Made by a program: the position numbers and the translations under genes. Below the pieces are notes generated by a model. The model was not told the DNA's origin and made no database searches. It worked only from the letters and a program-made list of their open reading frames with translations. From Polaromonas sp. AET17H-212 (lineage in GTDB: Bacteria > Pseudomonadota > Gammaproteobacteria > Burkholderiales > Burkholderiaceae_C), in the NCBI RefSeq assembly GCF_002379085.1, contig NZ_NBZW01000021.1:1-64000 (forward strand): 64,000 nt of DNA. The letters run 5' to 3'. Each line of letters begins with the position of its first letter. The first letter of the stretch is position 1. Shown here one piece after another: positions 1-9,352 of the stretch.

Positions 1-102
1 AGGGAGTGGGGAGTTTGACCTACTGTCCAGCGCAGACCGCAGGCCTAGCGTGATGCTGAAGTCCTCGGCTTCCACTCCCCAAAAAACCAACAACAGCAGA
101 CG
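1..102. other. Window edge, no gene called
   Basis: About 100 bases before the rne terminator. A short inverted pair (GGAGTGGGGAG near 3-13 and CCACTCCCC near 72-80) is visible, but no coding region can be supported because the neighbouring gene lies outside the window. Confidence 0.4.
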
Positions 103-130
103 AAAAAAAGGCAGCCCGAAAGCTGCCTTT
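103..130 (-). terminator. Intrinsic terminator of rne
   Basis: Read on the minus strand: a 9-bp stem AAAGGCAGC/GCTGCCTTT (107-115 with 122-130), a 6-nt loop and a run of seven T residues. It lies about 35 nt downstream of the rne stop codon, in the right place to end the rne transcript. Confidence 0.8.
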
Positions 131-164
131 GATCTGAAGTGCCAATCCGGCACGAACGTCAGGA

Positions 165-3100
165 TTACTCCGTGCGTTCACCCGCTGCCGGTGCGGCAGG
201 CTGCTCAAACGGCAGGCTCATGTCGCGCAGGTCGCGTTTGGTTTCGACCAGCACCAGCGGGCTGGCGTCCAGCTGCGGTGCCGGTGGACGCTCGCGTGGC
301 ACATGGATGGGTTTGGGTTCGGCTGCCATCGCAGCTTGTATCTCCGCGATCTTGCTGGCGTCGGAGTTGACCCATTGCAGACCCGAGGACTGGGCCACCT
401 GGGCCAGGTCCTGCAGCGGCAAGTCGTAGGTCTGGACTTTCGGCAGCGCGCGTGCTGCGGGGGCAGCAGCGGCCGGCGCGGCGGCCGCTGGCCGGGCGAT
501 GGCGGGTGCGGCGACAGGTGCCGGTGCTGCAGCTGCTACAAATTCAGTAGCTGCTGGCGCACGCGTTTCCTGGGCTGCAGCCTGATTTTGCTCAAAGCTT
601 TCAGCGGCAGCGGGGGCTGCGCCTTCTGCCTGGCCCTCGGCCGGCTGGTCGCTGCGCTCTGAACGCTCGCGGCGGTCGCGGCCATAACGGTCACGGCTGC
701 GGCGCTCGCGCGGCTGGCGGTCCTGGCCTTCTTCCTGACCTTCAGCGCGCGGCTGGACGTCGGTGGAAGAGGCGGGCACCACCGGGTTGCCGGCTTCATC
801 GAGGCCGGCCACGACGGCGGGATGCGCTGCATCAAAGCTGTCGGCCTGGGCGGCGGCCGCGGGTGCGGTGCTGCCGTCCGTGCGCTCGTCACGACGCTCG
901 TTGCGACGGCCTGCGCCGCGCTCGCCGCGTTCGCCACGCTCACCGCGTGCTTCACCACGCTCGCCGCGTTCACGGCGACCCTGGCCTTCGGCGCGCGGCT
1001 GGCGCTCGCCGTCACGGCCGGCGTCCTGTGCCGGACGTTCCTGGCGCGGCGCGGCATCACCTTCGTTCATGGCTGCGGCCATGGCGGCCTGGTTGGCCAG
1101 TGCCAGATCCTGCTCGATGGAGTCGCGTGCCGGGCGGTCGGCCCGTTCGCCACCGCGCTCGGCACCACGTTCGCCACGACCACGGCGGCTGCGTTCACCA
1201 CGTTCGCCGCGGCCTTCGGTTTCGCCCTGGCCTTCAGGACGGGGTGGCCGCTCTGCGCGCTCGGGGCGGGCCTCGTTGCTGCGACCTTCGGGCCGTGCTT
1301 CACCGGCGGGACGTTCCTGGCGGATACCTTCGGCGCGGCCATCGGCATTGCGCTCGCGGCGCTCGCCGCCACGGCCTTCACCGCGCTCACCACCGCGGCC
1401 TTCACCGCGCTGGTCCGGACGGGCTTCGCCACGTCCTTCGCCTGGGCGGCCTTCGCCGCGGCCACCACGGCCGCCACGGCCGCCGCGTTCACCACGGCCA
1501 CCGCGCTCGCTGCGTTCACCCCGTTCGCCGCGCTGCTCGTCACGCCGGCCTTCGCCGCGTTCGTCTTTTTTTACTTCCTTGACGGGCGCCGGTGCGGGTG
1601 CCGCTTCTGCGCCTACAAAAAATTCCTTGAGTTTGGCAAAGAAGCTTTTTTCCGCCGGAGCCGCAACCACAGGCCGGACCGGCTGCGCCGCCACCGGGGC
1701 AGGTGCGGGTGCCGGCTTGGGCACGGCGATGGGTGCCGGTGCATCGGGCAGCACGCCCTTGATGATGGGTTCCTGCTTGTTGTGCTTTTCCTGGCTGCGG
1801 CGGGTGACCGTGGTCGGGTCTTCCATCTCCTCGGCCATCTTGTAGCTCGCCTCGATGTTGTCCAGGCGCGGGTCGTCGTGTTTCAGGCGCTCGAGCTTGT
1901 AGTTCGGTGTTTCCAGCGTCTTGTTGGGCACCAGCAGCACGTTGATGCGCTGCTTCATCTCGATCTTGGCGATCTCGGAGCGTTTTTCGTTGAGCAGGAA
2001 GGACGCGACATCGACCGGCACCTGGCACAGCACCGAGGCCGTGCTGTCTTTGAGCGACTCTTCCTGGATGATGCGCAGGATCTGCAGCGCCGAGCTTTCG
2101 GTGTCGCGGATGTGGCCGGAACCGCCGCAACGCGGGCAGGGAATCGAGGCACCTTCCGACAGGGCGGGGCGCAGGCGCTGGCGGCTCATTTCCATCAGGC
2201 CGAACTTGCTAATGGTGCCGAACTGCACACGCGCGCGGTCCTGGCGCAGCGCGTCACGCAGGCGGTTTTCGACGTCGCGGCGGTTGCGCGACTCTTCCAT
2301 GTCGATGAAGTCGATGACGATCAGGCCACCCAAATCGCGCAGACGCATCTGGCGCGCGACTTCGTCGGCGGCTTCCAGATTCGTGCGGGTGGCGGTCTCT
2401 TCAATGTCGCCGCCCTTGATGGCACGCGCCGAGTTGACGTCCACCGACACCAGCGCTTCGGTGTGGTCGATCACGATGGCGCCGCCCGAAGGCAGCTGAA
2501 CGGTCCGGGCATAGGCCGACTCGATCTGGTGCTCGATCTGGAAGCGGCTGAACAGCGGCGCGTCGTCGCGGTAACGCTTGACGCGGTGCTCGTGCTCGGG
2601 CATCACGTGGGCCATGAACTGGCGCGCTTGTTCGTAGACGTCGTCGGTGTCGAACAGGATGTCGCCGATGTCGCTGTTGAAGTAGTCGCGGATCGCGCGG
2701 ATCACCAGGCTCGATTCCTGGTAAATCAGGAAGGCGCCCTTGCCGCCCTTGCCGGCGCCGTCAATCGCGGTCCACAGCTTGATCAGGTAGTTCAGGTCCC
2801 ACTGCAGCTCGGCGGCGCTGCGGCCGATGCCGGCGGTGCGGGCAATGATGCTGGCGCCGGCCGGGTATTCCAGCTGGTCCATGTTTTCCTTGAGCTCGGC
2901 CCGGTCTTCGCCTTCAATACGGCGGCTGACGCCACCGCCGCGCGGGTTGTTGGGCATCAGCACGACGTAGCGGCCGGCCAGCGAGACAAAGGTGGTCAGG
3001 GCGGCGCCCTTGTTGCCGCGTTCTTCTTTTTCGACCTGGACCAGGATTTCCTGGCCTTCACGGATCACGTCCTGGATGCGCGCCTGGCTGACCGACACGC

Positions 3101-3341
3101 CCTGGGCGAAGTACTGCTTGGAAATTTCCTTGAACGGCAAAAAGCCGTGGCGGTCTTCACCGTAGTCGACAAAACAGGCTTCGAGCGAGGGCTCGACACG
3201 TGTCACGACGGCCTTGTAGATGTTGCCCTTGCGCTGTTCGCGCCCTTCAATTTCGATTTCGTAGTCGAGGAGTTTTTGTCCGTCGACAATGGCCAGGCGG
3301 CGTTCTTCCGACTGGGTGGCATTGACCAGCATGCGTTTCAT
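165..3341 (-). CDS. rne: Ribonuclease E/G family endoribonuclease (RNase E)
   Basis: Single-strand-specific endoribonuclease that starts mRNA decay and processes rRNA and tRNA precursors; in proteobacteria it scaffolds the degradosome. About 1058 residues. An S1-like RNA-binding domain covers about residues 35-120. The catalytic magnesium aspartates are D301 (in DVNS) and D344 (in VIDFID). The tetramer zinc link is C402-P-R-C405. From about residue 560 the tail is low complexity, rich in RGE, RGG and ER repeats and then Ala/Pro. The ATG at 3341 is chosen over an upstream in-frame ATG because AAGGA precedes it and the protein then begins [10 protein letters not shown], as in the family. A palindromic element lies inside the gene at 535-590. 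Confidence 0.96.
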   Translation of the reverse strand: MKRMLVNATQSEERRLAIVDGQKLLDYEIEIEGREQRKGNIYKAVVTRVEPSLEACFVDYGEDRHGFLPFKEISKQYFAQGVSVSQARIQDVIREGQEILVQVEKEERGNKGAALTTFVSLAGRYVVLMPNNPRGGGVSRRIEGEDRAELKENMDQLEYPAGASIIARTAGIGRSAAELQWDLNYLIKLWTAIDGAGKGGKGAFLIYQESSLVIRAIRDYFNSDIGDILFDTDDVYEQARQFMAHVMPEHEHRVKRYRDDAPLFSRFQIEHQIESAYARTVQLPSGGAIVIDHTEALVSVDVNSARAIKGGDIEETATRTNLEAADEVARQMRLRDLGGLIVIDFIDMEESRNRRDVENRLRDALRQDRARVQFGTISKFGLMEMSRQRLRPALSEGASIPCPRCGGSGHIRDTESSALQILRIIQEESLKDSTASVLCQVPVDVASFLLNEKRSEIAKIEMKQRINVLLVPNKTLETPNYKLERLKHDDPRLDNIEASYKMAEEMEDPTTVTRRSQEKHNKQEPIIKGVLPDAPAPIAVPKPAPAPAPVAAQPVRPVVAAPAEKSFFAKLKEFFVGAEAAPAPAPVKEVKKDERGEGRRDEQRGERGERSERGGRGERGGRGGRGGRGEGRPGEGRGEARPDQRGEGRGGERGEGRGGERRERNADGRAEGIRQERPAGEARPEGRSNEARPERAERPPRPEGQGETEGRGERGERSRRGRGERGAERGGERADRPARDSIEQDLALANQAAMAAAMNEGDAAPRQERPAQDAGRDGERQPRAEGQGRRERGERGEARGERGERGERGAGRRNERRDERTDGSTAPAAAAQADSFDAAHPAVVAGLDEAGNPVVPASSTDVQPRAEGQEEGQDRQPRERRSRDRYGRDRRERSERSDQPAEGQAEGAAPAAAESFEQNQAAAQETRAPAATEFVAAAAPAPVAAPAIARPAAAAPAAAAPAARALPKVQTYDLPLQDLAQVAQSSGLQWVNSDASKIAEIQAAMAAEPKPIHVPRERPPAPQLDASPLVLVETKRDLRDMSLPFEQPAAPAAGERTE
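535..590 (+). repeat. Dispersed palindromic element, copy 1 (inside rne)
   Basis: GCTACAAATTCAGTAGC, then TGCTGGCGCACG, then a GGGCTGCAGCCTGATTTTG arm. It is embedded in frame in the rne tail and read in reverse there, encoding a segment that includes [11 protein letters not shown]. Confidence 0.75.
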
Positions 3342-3914
3342 GGGGGTTCCTTCGTTCTTCTGTCTCAAACATCACTGCCCGAAAAACGGGCAAACGACGC
3401 CGGGAGCAGACGCTGTGCGAACGTGGGGAATTGCCGGAGAGCTTTTGACGCGCCATGGCGACTGAAAAAATCAGTCAGCGGAGCGGTCTGGGCGTAGGCG
3501 CGTGGATGGGGCGAATCGGGGTCTGACAGGGGTTTGCTACCAAAAAAGTAGCTGCTTGCGCCCGTGAAACAAGGGCTGGCGGCTGATCCATGCCTGAAAG
3601 CGGGGCTAAAAAGCGCCGCAGGCACAGATACATCAGTTCAACCAGTGTTGTTGTCAAAGGGCTACCCATTCCAAGACCAGATTTCACCTGGATCCGTGTC
3701 CAGCCCGTGGGGCTGAACACATCGTATTCCGTAGTTGTATTCGCAAAACGTCGACTCGTCTGCACAACATGTTCCTGCCGCGGGGTGCCTGGCACCGTGC
3801 GCTTGCGGGCATTTGCTGCCAGTGGCGTCGACCTTCCAGCAAGGCTGTTGCAGTGGGTTGATGGGTGTGTGGACTAAACTCCCAGACAAATCAACCACTT
3901 ACAGCTTGTCGCTA
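3342..3914. other. Intergenic region between divergent rne and rluC
   Basis: About 570 bases with no supported gene; it must carry promoters for both directions, but I could not pick convincing -35/-10 pairs. It contains palindromic element copy 2 (3536-3595). The open frame of rluC runs upstream to 3735, but that extension is Cys-rich and unlike the family. A long rne 5' leader would be consistent with known rne autoregulation in other bacteria, but nothing here proves it. Confidence 0.5.
3536..3595 (+). repeat. Dispersed palindromic element, copy 2
   Basis: GCTACCAAAAAAGTAGC, then TGCTTGCGCCCGT, a 7-nt spacer, then GGGCTGG and a degenerate CTGATCCATG end. It is one of the best matches to the consensus and lies in the rne-rluC spacer. 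Confidence 0.8.
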
Positions 3915-5072
3915 GTGAAACACATTATAGGCGCAGGTTCAGGTAAAACACGCCGCCCGGGTAAACCCCTGACGGCGACGCAGCCTGACCGACCCAGACC
4001 CCCGCCACCTCTGCAAGCCCCGCCGGAACTGCCCGCGAAAGCGGCCCCACAGGCCACGCTGGTGACAGTGGACGCTGACTTTGCGGGCCAGCGCCTGGAC
4101 AACTTCCTGATCCGCCAGCTCAAGGGTGTGCCCAAGACCCACGTCTACCGCATCATCCGCAGCGGGGAAGTGCGCATCAACAAGGGCCGGGCGCAGGCCG
4201 ACACCCGGGTCGAGGCCGGCGACATCGTGCGCCTGCCGCCGGTGCGCACCTCGGAGCGGGCCGACGAAAAGGCCAAGGCCATGGCGGTGGAGGTGGCCCG
4301 CCACGGCGCCGCGTCCACCACAGGTGGTTACGCGCCGTCACGGGAGTTCCCCATCCTGTTTGAAGACGAGCACCTACTGGCCATCGACAAACCGGCCGGC
4401 GTGGCCGTGCACGGCGGCAGCGGTGTGGCTTTTGGCGTGATCGAGCAACTGCGCATGGCGCGGCCCGAGGCGCGGTTCCTGGAGCTGGTCCACCGGCTGG
4501 ACCGTGAAACCAGCGGCATTTTGCTGGTCGCCAAGAAAAGGGTGGCGCTGAAAAACCTGCAGGAGCAGTTTCGCGAGCGCGAGACCGACAAGATTTACCT
4601 GGCGCTTGTCAGCGGCGCCTGGCCGGCCAATCAAAAAGTGCTGGACGCTTCCCTGCAGAAATACCTGTTGCCCGACGGCGAGCGCCGCGTGCGCGTGGTG
4701 CCGAAGGACCATCCGGACGCCATGCGCGCGGTGACCCTGGTCAAGGTGAAAGCGGCGCTGGCTGCGGCCGGGCGCGATTTCACGCTGCTCGAAGTGACCA
4801 TCAAGACCGGCCGCACCCACCAGATCCGTGTGCACCTGGCCAGCGCCGGCCACCCGATTGCCGGCGACGACAAATACGGCGACTTCGAACTGAACAAAGC
4901 CTTGCAAAAAGAAGCTGGCGGCGCGGCCCTCAAACGCATGTTTCTTCATGCCTGGCGGTTAAAGTTCACCCATCCGTCCAGCGGCAAACGCATTGACCTG
5001 CTGGCCGCGCTTCCCCCCGATCTCGAGAGTTTCACCGCCCATGCCACGCCCGTCCCCCCCGCTCAACTTTGA
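3915..5072 (+). CDS. rluC: Ribosomal large subunit pseudouridine synthase C (RluC-type)
   Basis: Converts specific uridines of 23S rRNA to pseudouridine (positions 955, 2504 and 2580 in E. coli). An N-terminal S4 RNA-binding domain (RLDNFLIRQL, HVYRIIRSGEVRING-like) precedes the RsuA/RluA catalytic domain with the signature HRLDRETSG, whose catalytic Asp is about residue 196. KTGRTHQIRVHLA is the other family motif. Start: the frame is open from 3735, but a GTG at 3915 (VKHIIGAGSG) is preferred because the upstream part has no family character; the start is uncertain. The 3' end overlaps the next gene by 32 nt. Confidence 0.9.
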   Translation: MKHIIGAGSGKTRRPGKPLTATQPDRPRPPPPLQAPPELPAKAAPQATLVTVDADFAGQRLDNFLIRQLKGVPKTHVYRIIRSGEVRINKGRAQADTRVEAGDIVRLPPVRTSERADEKAKAMAVEVARHGAASTTGGYAPSREFPILFEDEHLLAIDKPAGVAVHGGSGVAFGVIEQLRMARPEARFLELVHRLDRETSGILLVAKKRVALKNLQEQFRERETDKIYLALVSGAWPANQKVLDASLQKYLLPDGERRVRVVPKDHPDAMRAVTLVKVKAALAAAGRDFTLLEVTIKTGRTHQIRVHLASAGHPIAGDDKYGDFELNKALQKEAGGAALKRMFLHAWRLKFTHPSSGKRIDLLAALPPDLESFTAHATPVPPAQL

Positions 5073-5712
5073 CCTGATTGCCTTCGACTGGGACGGCACG
5101 CTGTTCGATTCGACCAAAATCATCGTGCGCTGCATCCAGGCGGCGGTGCGTGACGTGGGCGGCACCGTGCCGACCGACGAAGCCGCCGGTTATGTGATCG
5201 GCCTGGGGCTGATGCAGGCGCTGGCCCATGCGGCGCCCGATGTGCCGCCCGAGAAGTACCCCGAACTCGGCGCGCGTTACCGCCACCACTACATCGGCCA
5301 CCAGAACGACATCAGCCTGTTTGACGGCGTGCTGCCGCTGCTGGCCGCGCTCAAGGCGCGCGGCCACCTGCTGACGGTAGCGACCGGCAAGAGCCGGCAC
5401 GGCCTCGATGAAGCGCTGCAGGCGGTCGAACTCAAGGGCCGGTTTGACGGCTCGCGCACCGCCGATGAAACCGCCGGCAAGCCGCACCCGCGCATGCTGC
5501 ATGAGCTGATGGACGAGTTCGGCGTGAGCCCGGCGCGCACGCTGATGATTGGCGACACCACACACGACCTGCAGATGGCGCTCAATGCCGGCTGCGCCAG
5601 CGTCGGGGTCAGTTACGGCGCGCACGAAAGTGCCGCCTTTGACGCCCTCCAGCCGCGCTTTGTCGCCCATTCCGTGCAGGACCTGCATGACTGGCTGGCC
5701 CGCAACGCCTGA
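5041..5712 (+). CDS. HAD-superfamily hydrolase, phosphoglycolate phosphatase-like
   Basis: Predicted cytoplasmic phosphatase of 223 residues with a complete HAD motif set: I, DWDGTLFD (nucleophile and acid Asp); II, TGK; III, Lys in GKPHPR; IV, GDTTHD. A helical cap separates motifs I and II. The substrate cannot be told from sequence; Gph-like and related HAD-IA phosphatases are the nearest families. The ATG at 5041 lies inside the end of rluC, so the two genes are probably translationally coupled. It sits in a row with rluC, a Rieske protein and an S49 peptidase. Confidence 0.85.
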   Translation: MPRPSPPLNFDLIAFDWDGTLFDSTKIIVRCIQAAVRDVGGTVPTDEAAGYVIGLGLMQALAHAAPDVPPEKYPELGARYRHHYIGHQNDISLFDGVLPLLAALKARGHLLTVATGKSRHGLDEALQAVELKGRFDGSRTADETAGKPHPRMLHELMDEFGVSPARTLMIGDTTHDLQMALNAGCASVGVSYGAHESAAFDALQPRFVAHSVQDLHDWLARNA

Positions 5713-5863
5713 CAAATGGCCCCCACGTTTGTCACTTCGTGTACTGCACTGCCCCCCGAGGGGGCGCTGCGCCTGCGGCCCGGCAAAGCCGGTTCCGCGG
5801 CCCCGGCTGGTGAAGAGGCCGCCCCGACCTTGTCGCTGCGTTGTGGCATGGATGGCTCATGCA
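5713..5863. repeat. GC-rich hairpin-bearing spacer
   Basis: Spacer between the HAD and Rieske genes with two strong hairpins: GCCCCC-cga-GGGGGC (5751-5765) and GCGGCCCGGC-aaa-GCCGG-tt-CCGC (about 5775-5799). Such composite GC-rich units look like dispersed REP-type sequences, but only this copy is in the window. Confidence 0.45.
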
Positions 5864-6232
5864 ATGAATGAATTGTTGGTTGCCCTGTGTAAATCCAGTG
5901 AGCTGGCCGATGGCGGGCAGGCCGTGCCCTTCGACGTGAACTACGCGGGCCAGACTTGCCGCGCCTTTGCCGTCCGCTTCGAGGGCCGGCCCCACGCCTA
6001 CCTGAACCGCTGCAGCCACGTGGCGATGGAACTTGACTGGCAACCCAACCGGGTGTTCGACGACAGCGGCCAGTGGCTGCTGTGCGCCAGCCACGGCGCG
6101 GCCTACCGGCCTGACACCGGCGAGTGCAGCGGCGGCCCCTGCCAGGGCGGGCTGGTCAAAATTGACATTTCCGAAGGCGAAGGCCTTGTTTTCTGGCACA
6201 CGTCCTACAAACTTAAAACATTGGAGTTCTAA
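5864..6232 (+). CDS. Rieske [2Fe-2S] ferredoxin-like protein
   Basis: Small (122 residues) soluble electron-transfer or accessory protein carrying a Rieske cluster. Ligand motifs C-S-H and C-A-S-H are present, separated by 21 residues, each giving one Cys and one His to the cluster. A second ATG 12 nt upstream (5852) is in frame, so the start is uncertain; neither has a strong ribosome-binding site. No oxygenase catalytic domain follows, so it is not a ring-hydroxylating oxygenase alpha subunit. It ends 9 nt before the S49 peptidase start, so the two are probably co-transcribed. Confidence 0.88.
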   Translation: MNELLVALCKSSELADGGQAVPFDVNYAGQTCRAFAVRFEGRPHAYLNRCSHVAMELDWQPNRVFDDSGQWLLCASHGAAYRPDTGECSGGPCQGGLVKIDISEGEGLVFWHTSYKLKTLEF

Positions 6233-6241
6233 ACTACCCGT

Positions 6242-7291
6242 ATGAATGATTCAAACCGCACCGATCCGTCCGACACCCCGGATTTCGATCCAAACAGGCA
6301 CTCAGCCCAGCAAACACGGGCGCAAATAGCTCCTGAAAACGTAGCAAACCGCAACGCCCTGGGCACCGAGCCGGGCTGGGAGCGCGCGACGCTGGAGAAG
6401 CTGGCGTTTGCCGCGCTCAACGAGCAGAAGGCCACGCGCCGCTGGAAAACCTTTGTGCGCCTGTCCTGGCTGGCCTTTTTTGTGTTCCTGGTGTGGTTTG
6501 CCATGCACCGCAGCACCGCCACCAGCGTGAGCACGCCGCACACCGCGGTGGTGGAACTCAAGGGTGAGATTGCCGATGGGGCCGACGCAAGCGCCGAGTT
6601 CATCAATGCCGCGCTGCGCGCCGCGTTTGAAGACGAAGGCGCCAAAGCCGTGGTGCTGCTGATCAATTCGCCGGGCGGCAGCCCGGTACAGGCCGGCATG
6701 ATGAACGACGAGATCGTGCGCCTCAAGGCCAAACACAAGAAGCCCGTGTATGCCGTGGTGGGAGAAACCTGCGCTTCGGCGGCGTATTACGTCGCCGCCT
6801 CGGCCGACAGGATTTTTGTCGACAAGGCCAGCATCGTCGGCAGCATCGGCGTGCTGATGGATGGCTTCGGCTTCACCGGCCTGATGGACAAGCTGGGCGT
6901 CGAGCGCCGCCTCATGACGGCCGGCGAAAACAAGGGCTTCCTCGACCCGTTCAGCCCGCAGACCGACAAGCAGCGCGTGTACGCCCAGGCCATGCTGGAC
7001 CAGATTCACCAGCAGTTCATCACGGTGGTCAAGGCCGGCCGCGGCAAGCGCCTGAAGGAAACGCCGGAGATGTTCAGCGGCCTGTTCTGGACCGGCCAGC
7101 AGGCCATCGAACTGGGCCTGGCTGACCAGCTCGGCTCGCTTGACTATGTGGCCCGCGAAATCGTCAAGACCGAAGAAATCATCGACTACACGCGCCGCGA
7201 AAACGTCGCCGAACGCCTGGCCAAGAAATTTGGTGCAGCCATCGGCGACGGGGCGATCCGCACGCTGAAGACAGTGCCTGCGATTCGCTGA
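6242..7291 (+). CDS. S49-family signal peptide peptidase (SppA/SohB-like), membrane bound
   Basis: Predicted inner-membrane serine protease that degrades cleaved signal peptides or membrane fragments; 349 residues. One transmembrane segment (WLAFFVFLVWFAM) lies at about residues 75-90, with the protease domain outside the cytoplasm. The expected Ser/Lys dyad is S179 in CASAAYY and K231 in GENKGF, 52 residues apart as in other short SppA proteins; NSPGGS and GSIGV motifs are also present. The N-terminal cytoplasmic stretch (about residues 17-35) is encoded by a copy of the dispersed palindromic element, so that part is probably dispensable. A terminator follows the gene. Confidence 0.9.
   Translation: MNDSNRTDPSDTPDFDPNRHSAQQTRAQIAPENVANRNALGTEPGWERATLEKLAFAALNEQKATRRWKTFVRLSWLAFFVFLVWFAMHRSTATSVSTPHTAVVELKGEIADGADASAEFINAALRAAFEDEGAKAVVLLINSPGGSPVQAGMMNDEIVRLKAKHKKPVYAVVGETCASAAYYVAASADRIFVDKASIVGSIGVLMDGFGFTGLMDKLGVERRLMTAGENKGFLDPFSPQTDKQRVYAQAMLDQIHQQFITVVKAGRGKRLKETPEMFSGLFWTGQQAIELGLADQLGSLDYVAREIVKTEEIIDYTRRENVAERLAKKFGAAIGDGAIRTLKTVPAIR
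6290..6345 (-). repeat. Dispersed palindromic element, copy 3 (inside S49 peptidase gene)
   Basis: On the minus strand: GCTACGTTTTCAGGAGC, TATTTGCGCCCGT, spacer, GGGCTGAGTGCCTGTTTGG. The host gene reads it in the same frame and direction as rne reads copy 1 (QTRAQIAPENVA versus [12 protein letters not shown]). Confidence 0.75.
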
Positions 7292-7323
7292 AACAGCACG
7301 CAGCCGCTGGCCGGCTGCCAGGT

Positions 7324-7354
7324 AAAAAAGCCCGCTCGCTGCGGGCTTTTTTTA
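7324..7354. terminator. Bidirectional terminator
   Basis: Stem AAAAAGCCCGC/GCGGGCTTTTT with a 5-nt loop, A-rich before and T-rich after, between convergent genes. It can serve the S49 peptidase gene on the plus strand and the methyltransferase gene on the minus strand. Confidence 0.85.
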
Positions 7355-7369
7355 TTGTCCCACGCGGGT

Positions 7370-8137
7370 TCAGCGGCCGATGCAGAACACCGTGGGCAGG
7401 GCCAGCGGCGCCGCAGGCTTGTCGCGTTTCCAGGTGCTGACCGACGCGCTGCGCGACCAGCCGCCGGGCAGGCTCAGGCCGCAGCTCAGGGCCAGCCGCG
7501 TGCCCGGCTGCAGCGTCTGCAGCAACGCCTGCAGCAAGGCGGTGTTGCGGTAGGGCGTTTCAATGAAGATCTGCGTCTGGCCGGTCTTCAGCGCCAGCGA
7601 TTCGAGTTCGCGGATGCGCTGGCTGCGTTCGCCGCCGTCCTGCGGCAGGTAGCCGACAAACGCAAAATGCTGGCCATTCAGTCCGCTGGCGGCGAGTGCC
7701 AGCATCAGCGACATCGGCCCCACCAGCGGCAGCACCTGCAGGCCCAGGTCATGCGCGGCGCGCACGACGGACGAGCCCGGGTCGGCAATCGCCGGCATGC
7801 CGGCTTCGCTGACCAGGCCGATGTCCCGGCCGGCCAGCGCAGCCGCCAGCAGCGGGCGGGCGTCGAAGTTGCCGCCATGGTCGCCCTTTTTATGCACCTC
7901 GCGCGGCAGTTCCTGGATCTGCTGCGCCTGTACCGGCTGCTGCAGCGGCACCACCTCGCCCACCCGTTTGAGGTAGGCGCGTGTGCTTTTGGCGTTTTCA
8001 CAAATCCAGCTAGACAGGGTCGCCGCGACCTGCAGCGTGCCCAGCGGCATCACGTCCTGGAGCGGGGCCTGCACGTCACAGCCGAAATCCAGCGGTGCGG
8101 GCACCAGGTAAAGCCGGCCTTTGGGGGCGGCGGTCAT
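7370..8137 (-). CDS. SAM-dependent methyltransferase, RsmI-like (tetrapyrrole methylase fold)
   Basis: 255 residues with the tetrapyrrole-methylase fold used by RsmI, which 2'-O-methylates C1402 of 16S rRNA. Visible features are LYLVPAPL at the N-terminus, GLVSEAGMPAIADPGSS (the RsmI-type SAM loop), LPLVGPMSLMLALAASGL and FVGYLP. It is likely a paralogue related to RsmI rather than the true rsmI: the usual first motif (GTLYVVATPIGN-like) has changed. Its start overlaps the maf stop (ATGA), indicating coupled expression with maf. Confidence 0.8.
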   Translation of the reverse strand: MTAAPKGRLYLVPAPLDFGCDVQAPLQDVMPLGTLQVAATLSSWICENAKSTRAYLKRVGEVVPLQQPVQAQQIQELPREVHKKGDHGGNFDARPLLAAALAGRDIGLVSEAGMPAIADPGSSVVRAAHDLGLQVLPLVGPMSLMLALAASGLNGQHFAFVGYLPQDGGERSQRIRELESLALKTGQTQIFIETPYRNTALLQALLQTLQPGTRLALSCGLSLPGGWSRSASVSTWKRDKPAAPLALPTVFCIGR

Positions 8138-8784
8138 GGTTTCCCCCCGCGTGCCGGCAGCAGCGGGATGCCGGCGGCCTGGAGCATCCGGCAGGTGCGT
8201 ATCAGGGGCAGGCCGACCAGGGCGGTCGGGTCGTCGTTTTCGATGGCCTCCAGCAGGGTGATGCCCAGCCCTTCGCTTTTGGCGCTGCCGGCGCAGTCGT
8301 AAGGCTGCTCGGCCTGCAGGTAGTTTTCGATCTCCTCATCGCCGAGTGCGCGAAACTGCACTTTCACCGCGGCCAGGTCGGTCTGTTCAAACCCGCTTTG
8401 CAGGCAGACCACGGCCACGGCGGTCTGGAACACCACGCTCTGGCCGCGCATCTGGCGAAGCTGGGCAACCGCATTGGCATGGTTGCCGGGCTTGCCGAGG
8501 GCCTGCCCGTTGAGGTCGGCGACCTGGTCCGAGCCGATCACCACCGCGTCGGGGAAAGCCGCGGCCACGGCATGCGCCTTGGCCAGGGCCAGTCGCCGGG
8601 CCAGGGCCACCGGGGCTTCGCCGGGCAGCGGGGTTTCGTCGACCGCGGGGGAGGCCACCTCAAAGGGGATCTGCAGGCGTTGCAGCAGTTCACGGCGGTA
8701 GGGCGAGGTCGAGCCCAGGATCAGGCGGCGCGCTGTGGGACGGGCGGCGCCGCTGCGGGCGGCGGGAGAAGGTGCAGGGTTCAT
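8134..8784 (-). CDS. maf: Maf-family nucleoside triphosphate pyrophosphatase (YceF-like)
   Basis: Hydrolyses non-canonical or modified nucleoside triphosphates to the monophosphate and pyrophosphate (YceF prefers m7GTP). The family opening LILGSTSPYRRELL, the VDE segment, the Ala/Lys-rich KAHAVA helix, GSDQVADLNG with the catalytic acidic residue, and YDCAGSAKSEGLG are all present. 216 residues; about 20 N-terminal residues before the first strand look non-conserved, so the start may be wrong. It is transcribed away from yceD, 25 nt apart, so the promoters overlap coding sequence. Confidence 0.9.
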   Translation of the reverse strand: MNPAPSPAARSGAARPTARRLILGSTSPYRRELLQRLQIPFEVASPAVDETPLPGEAPVALARRLALAKAHAVAAAFPDAVVIGSDQVADLNGQALGKPGNHANAVAQLRQMRGQSVVFQTAVAVVCLQSGFEQTDLAAVKVQFRALGDEEIENYLQAEQPYDCAGSAKSEGLGITLLEAIENDDPTALVGLPLIRTCRMLQAAGIPLLPARGGKP

Positions 8785-8809
8785 GCGTCGATTCTCTTAC
8801 ACTGCTGCC

Positions 8810-9352
8810 ATGTCCAGACATCTTCACGCCCGCCGGCTCAACATGCAGGCCTTCGCCCAAGAGGGCAAGCCGCTCGTCGAAAGCACGCCACTATCAACTA
8901 TGGAGCGCCTGGCGCAGGAAATACATGGGCTGGCGCCCGATTTGGCTGTCAAGTGGGAAGCCCGCGCCGAGCTGCGGCCGCACGCCGGTGCCGACGATGA
9001 TGTCTGGCTGCACCTGCAGGCCAATGCGACGCTGCCGCTGACCTGTCAGCGCTGCATGGGCGCGGTGTCCACCGCGCTGGACGTGGACCAGTGGTACCGC
9101 TTTGTGGCCGACGAAGACATTGCCATGGCCGAGGACGACGAGTCCGAGGAGGACCTGCTGGTGATGGCGCCGCAATTCGACCTGCTGGCGGTGGTCGAGG
9201 ACGAGCTGCTGATGGCCCTGCCGCTGGTGCCCATGCACGAGGCCTGTCCGGTGGCGCCGGTGTTCAGTGCGGGCGAGGGTGAGCTGGCGCAGCAGGAAGA
9301 AGCCAAACCCCACCCCTTTGCGGCCCTGGCCCAGCTGAAAAAGAAAAAATAG
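8810..9352 (+). CDS. YceD/DUF177 family protein
   Basis: 180 residues. Members of this family lie directly upstream of rpmF across bacteria and plants and are linked to 23S rRNA accumulation. The conserved CQRC motif and a later Cys (EACP) fit the family, as does the acidic middle segment (EDDESEEDLL). The ATG at 8810 (MSRHLHARRL) is chosen; the frame is open upstream into the maf region. The next gene is rpmF, but a promoter-like TATAAT lies in the 214-nt gap, so rpmF need not depend on this transcript. Confidence 0.85.
   Translation: MSRHLHARRLNMQAFAQEGKPLVESTPLSTMERLAQEIHGLAPDLAVKWEARAELRPHAGADDDVWLHLQANATLPLTCQRCMGAVSTALDVDQWYRFVADEDIAMAEDDESEEDLLVMAPQFDLLAVVEDELLMALPLVPMHEACPVAPVFSAGEGELAQQEEAKPHPFAALAQLKKKK

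Noticed and set aside
822..3497. 891-codon open frame antisense to rne
   Set aside because: Product is low complexity; rne on the other strand has full family motifs. High-GC genomes give long antisense frames.
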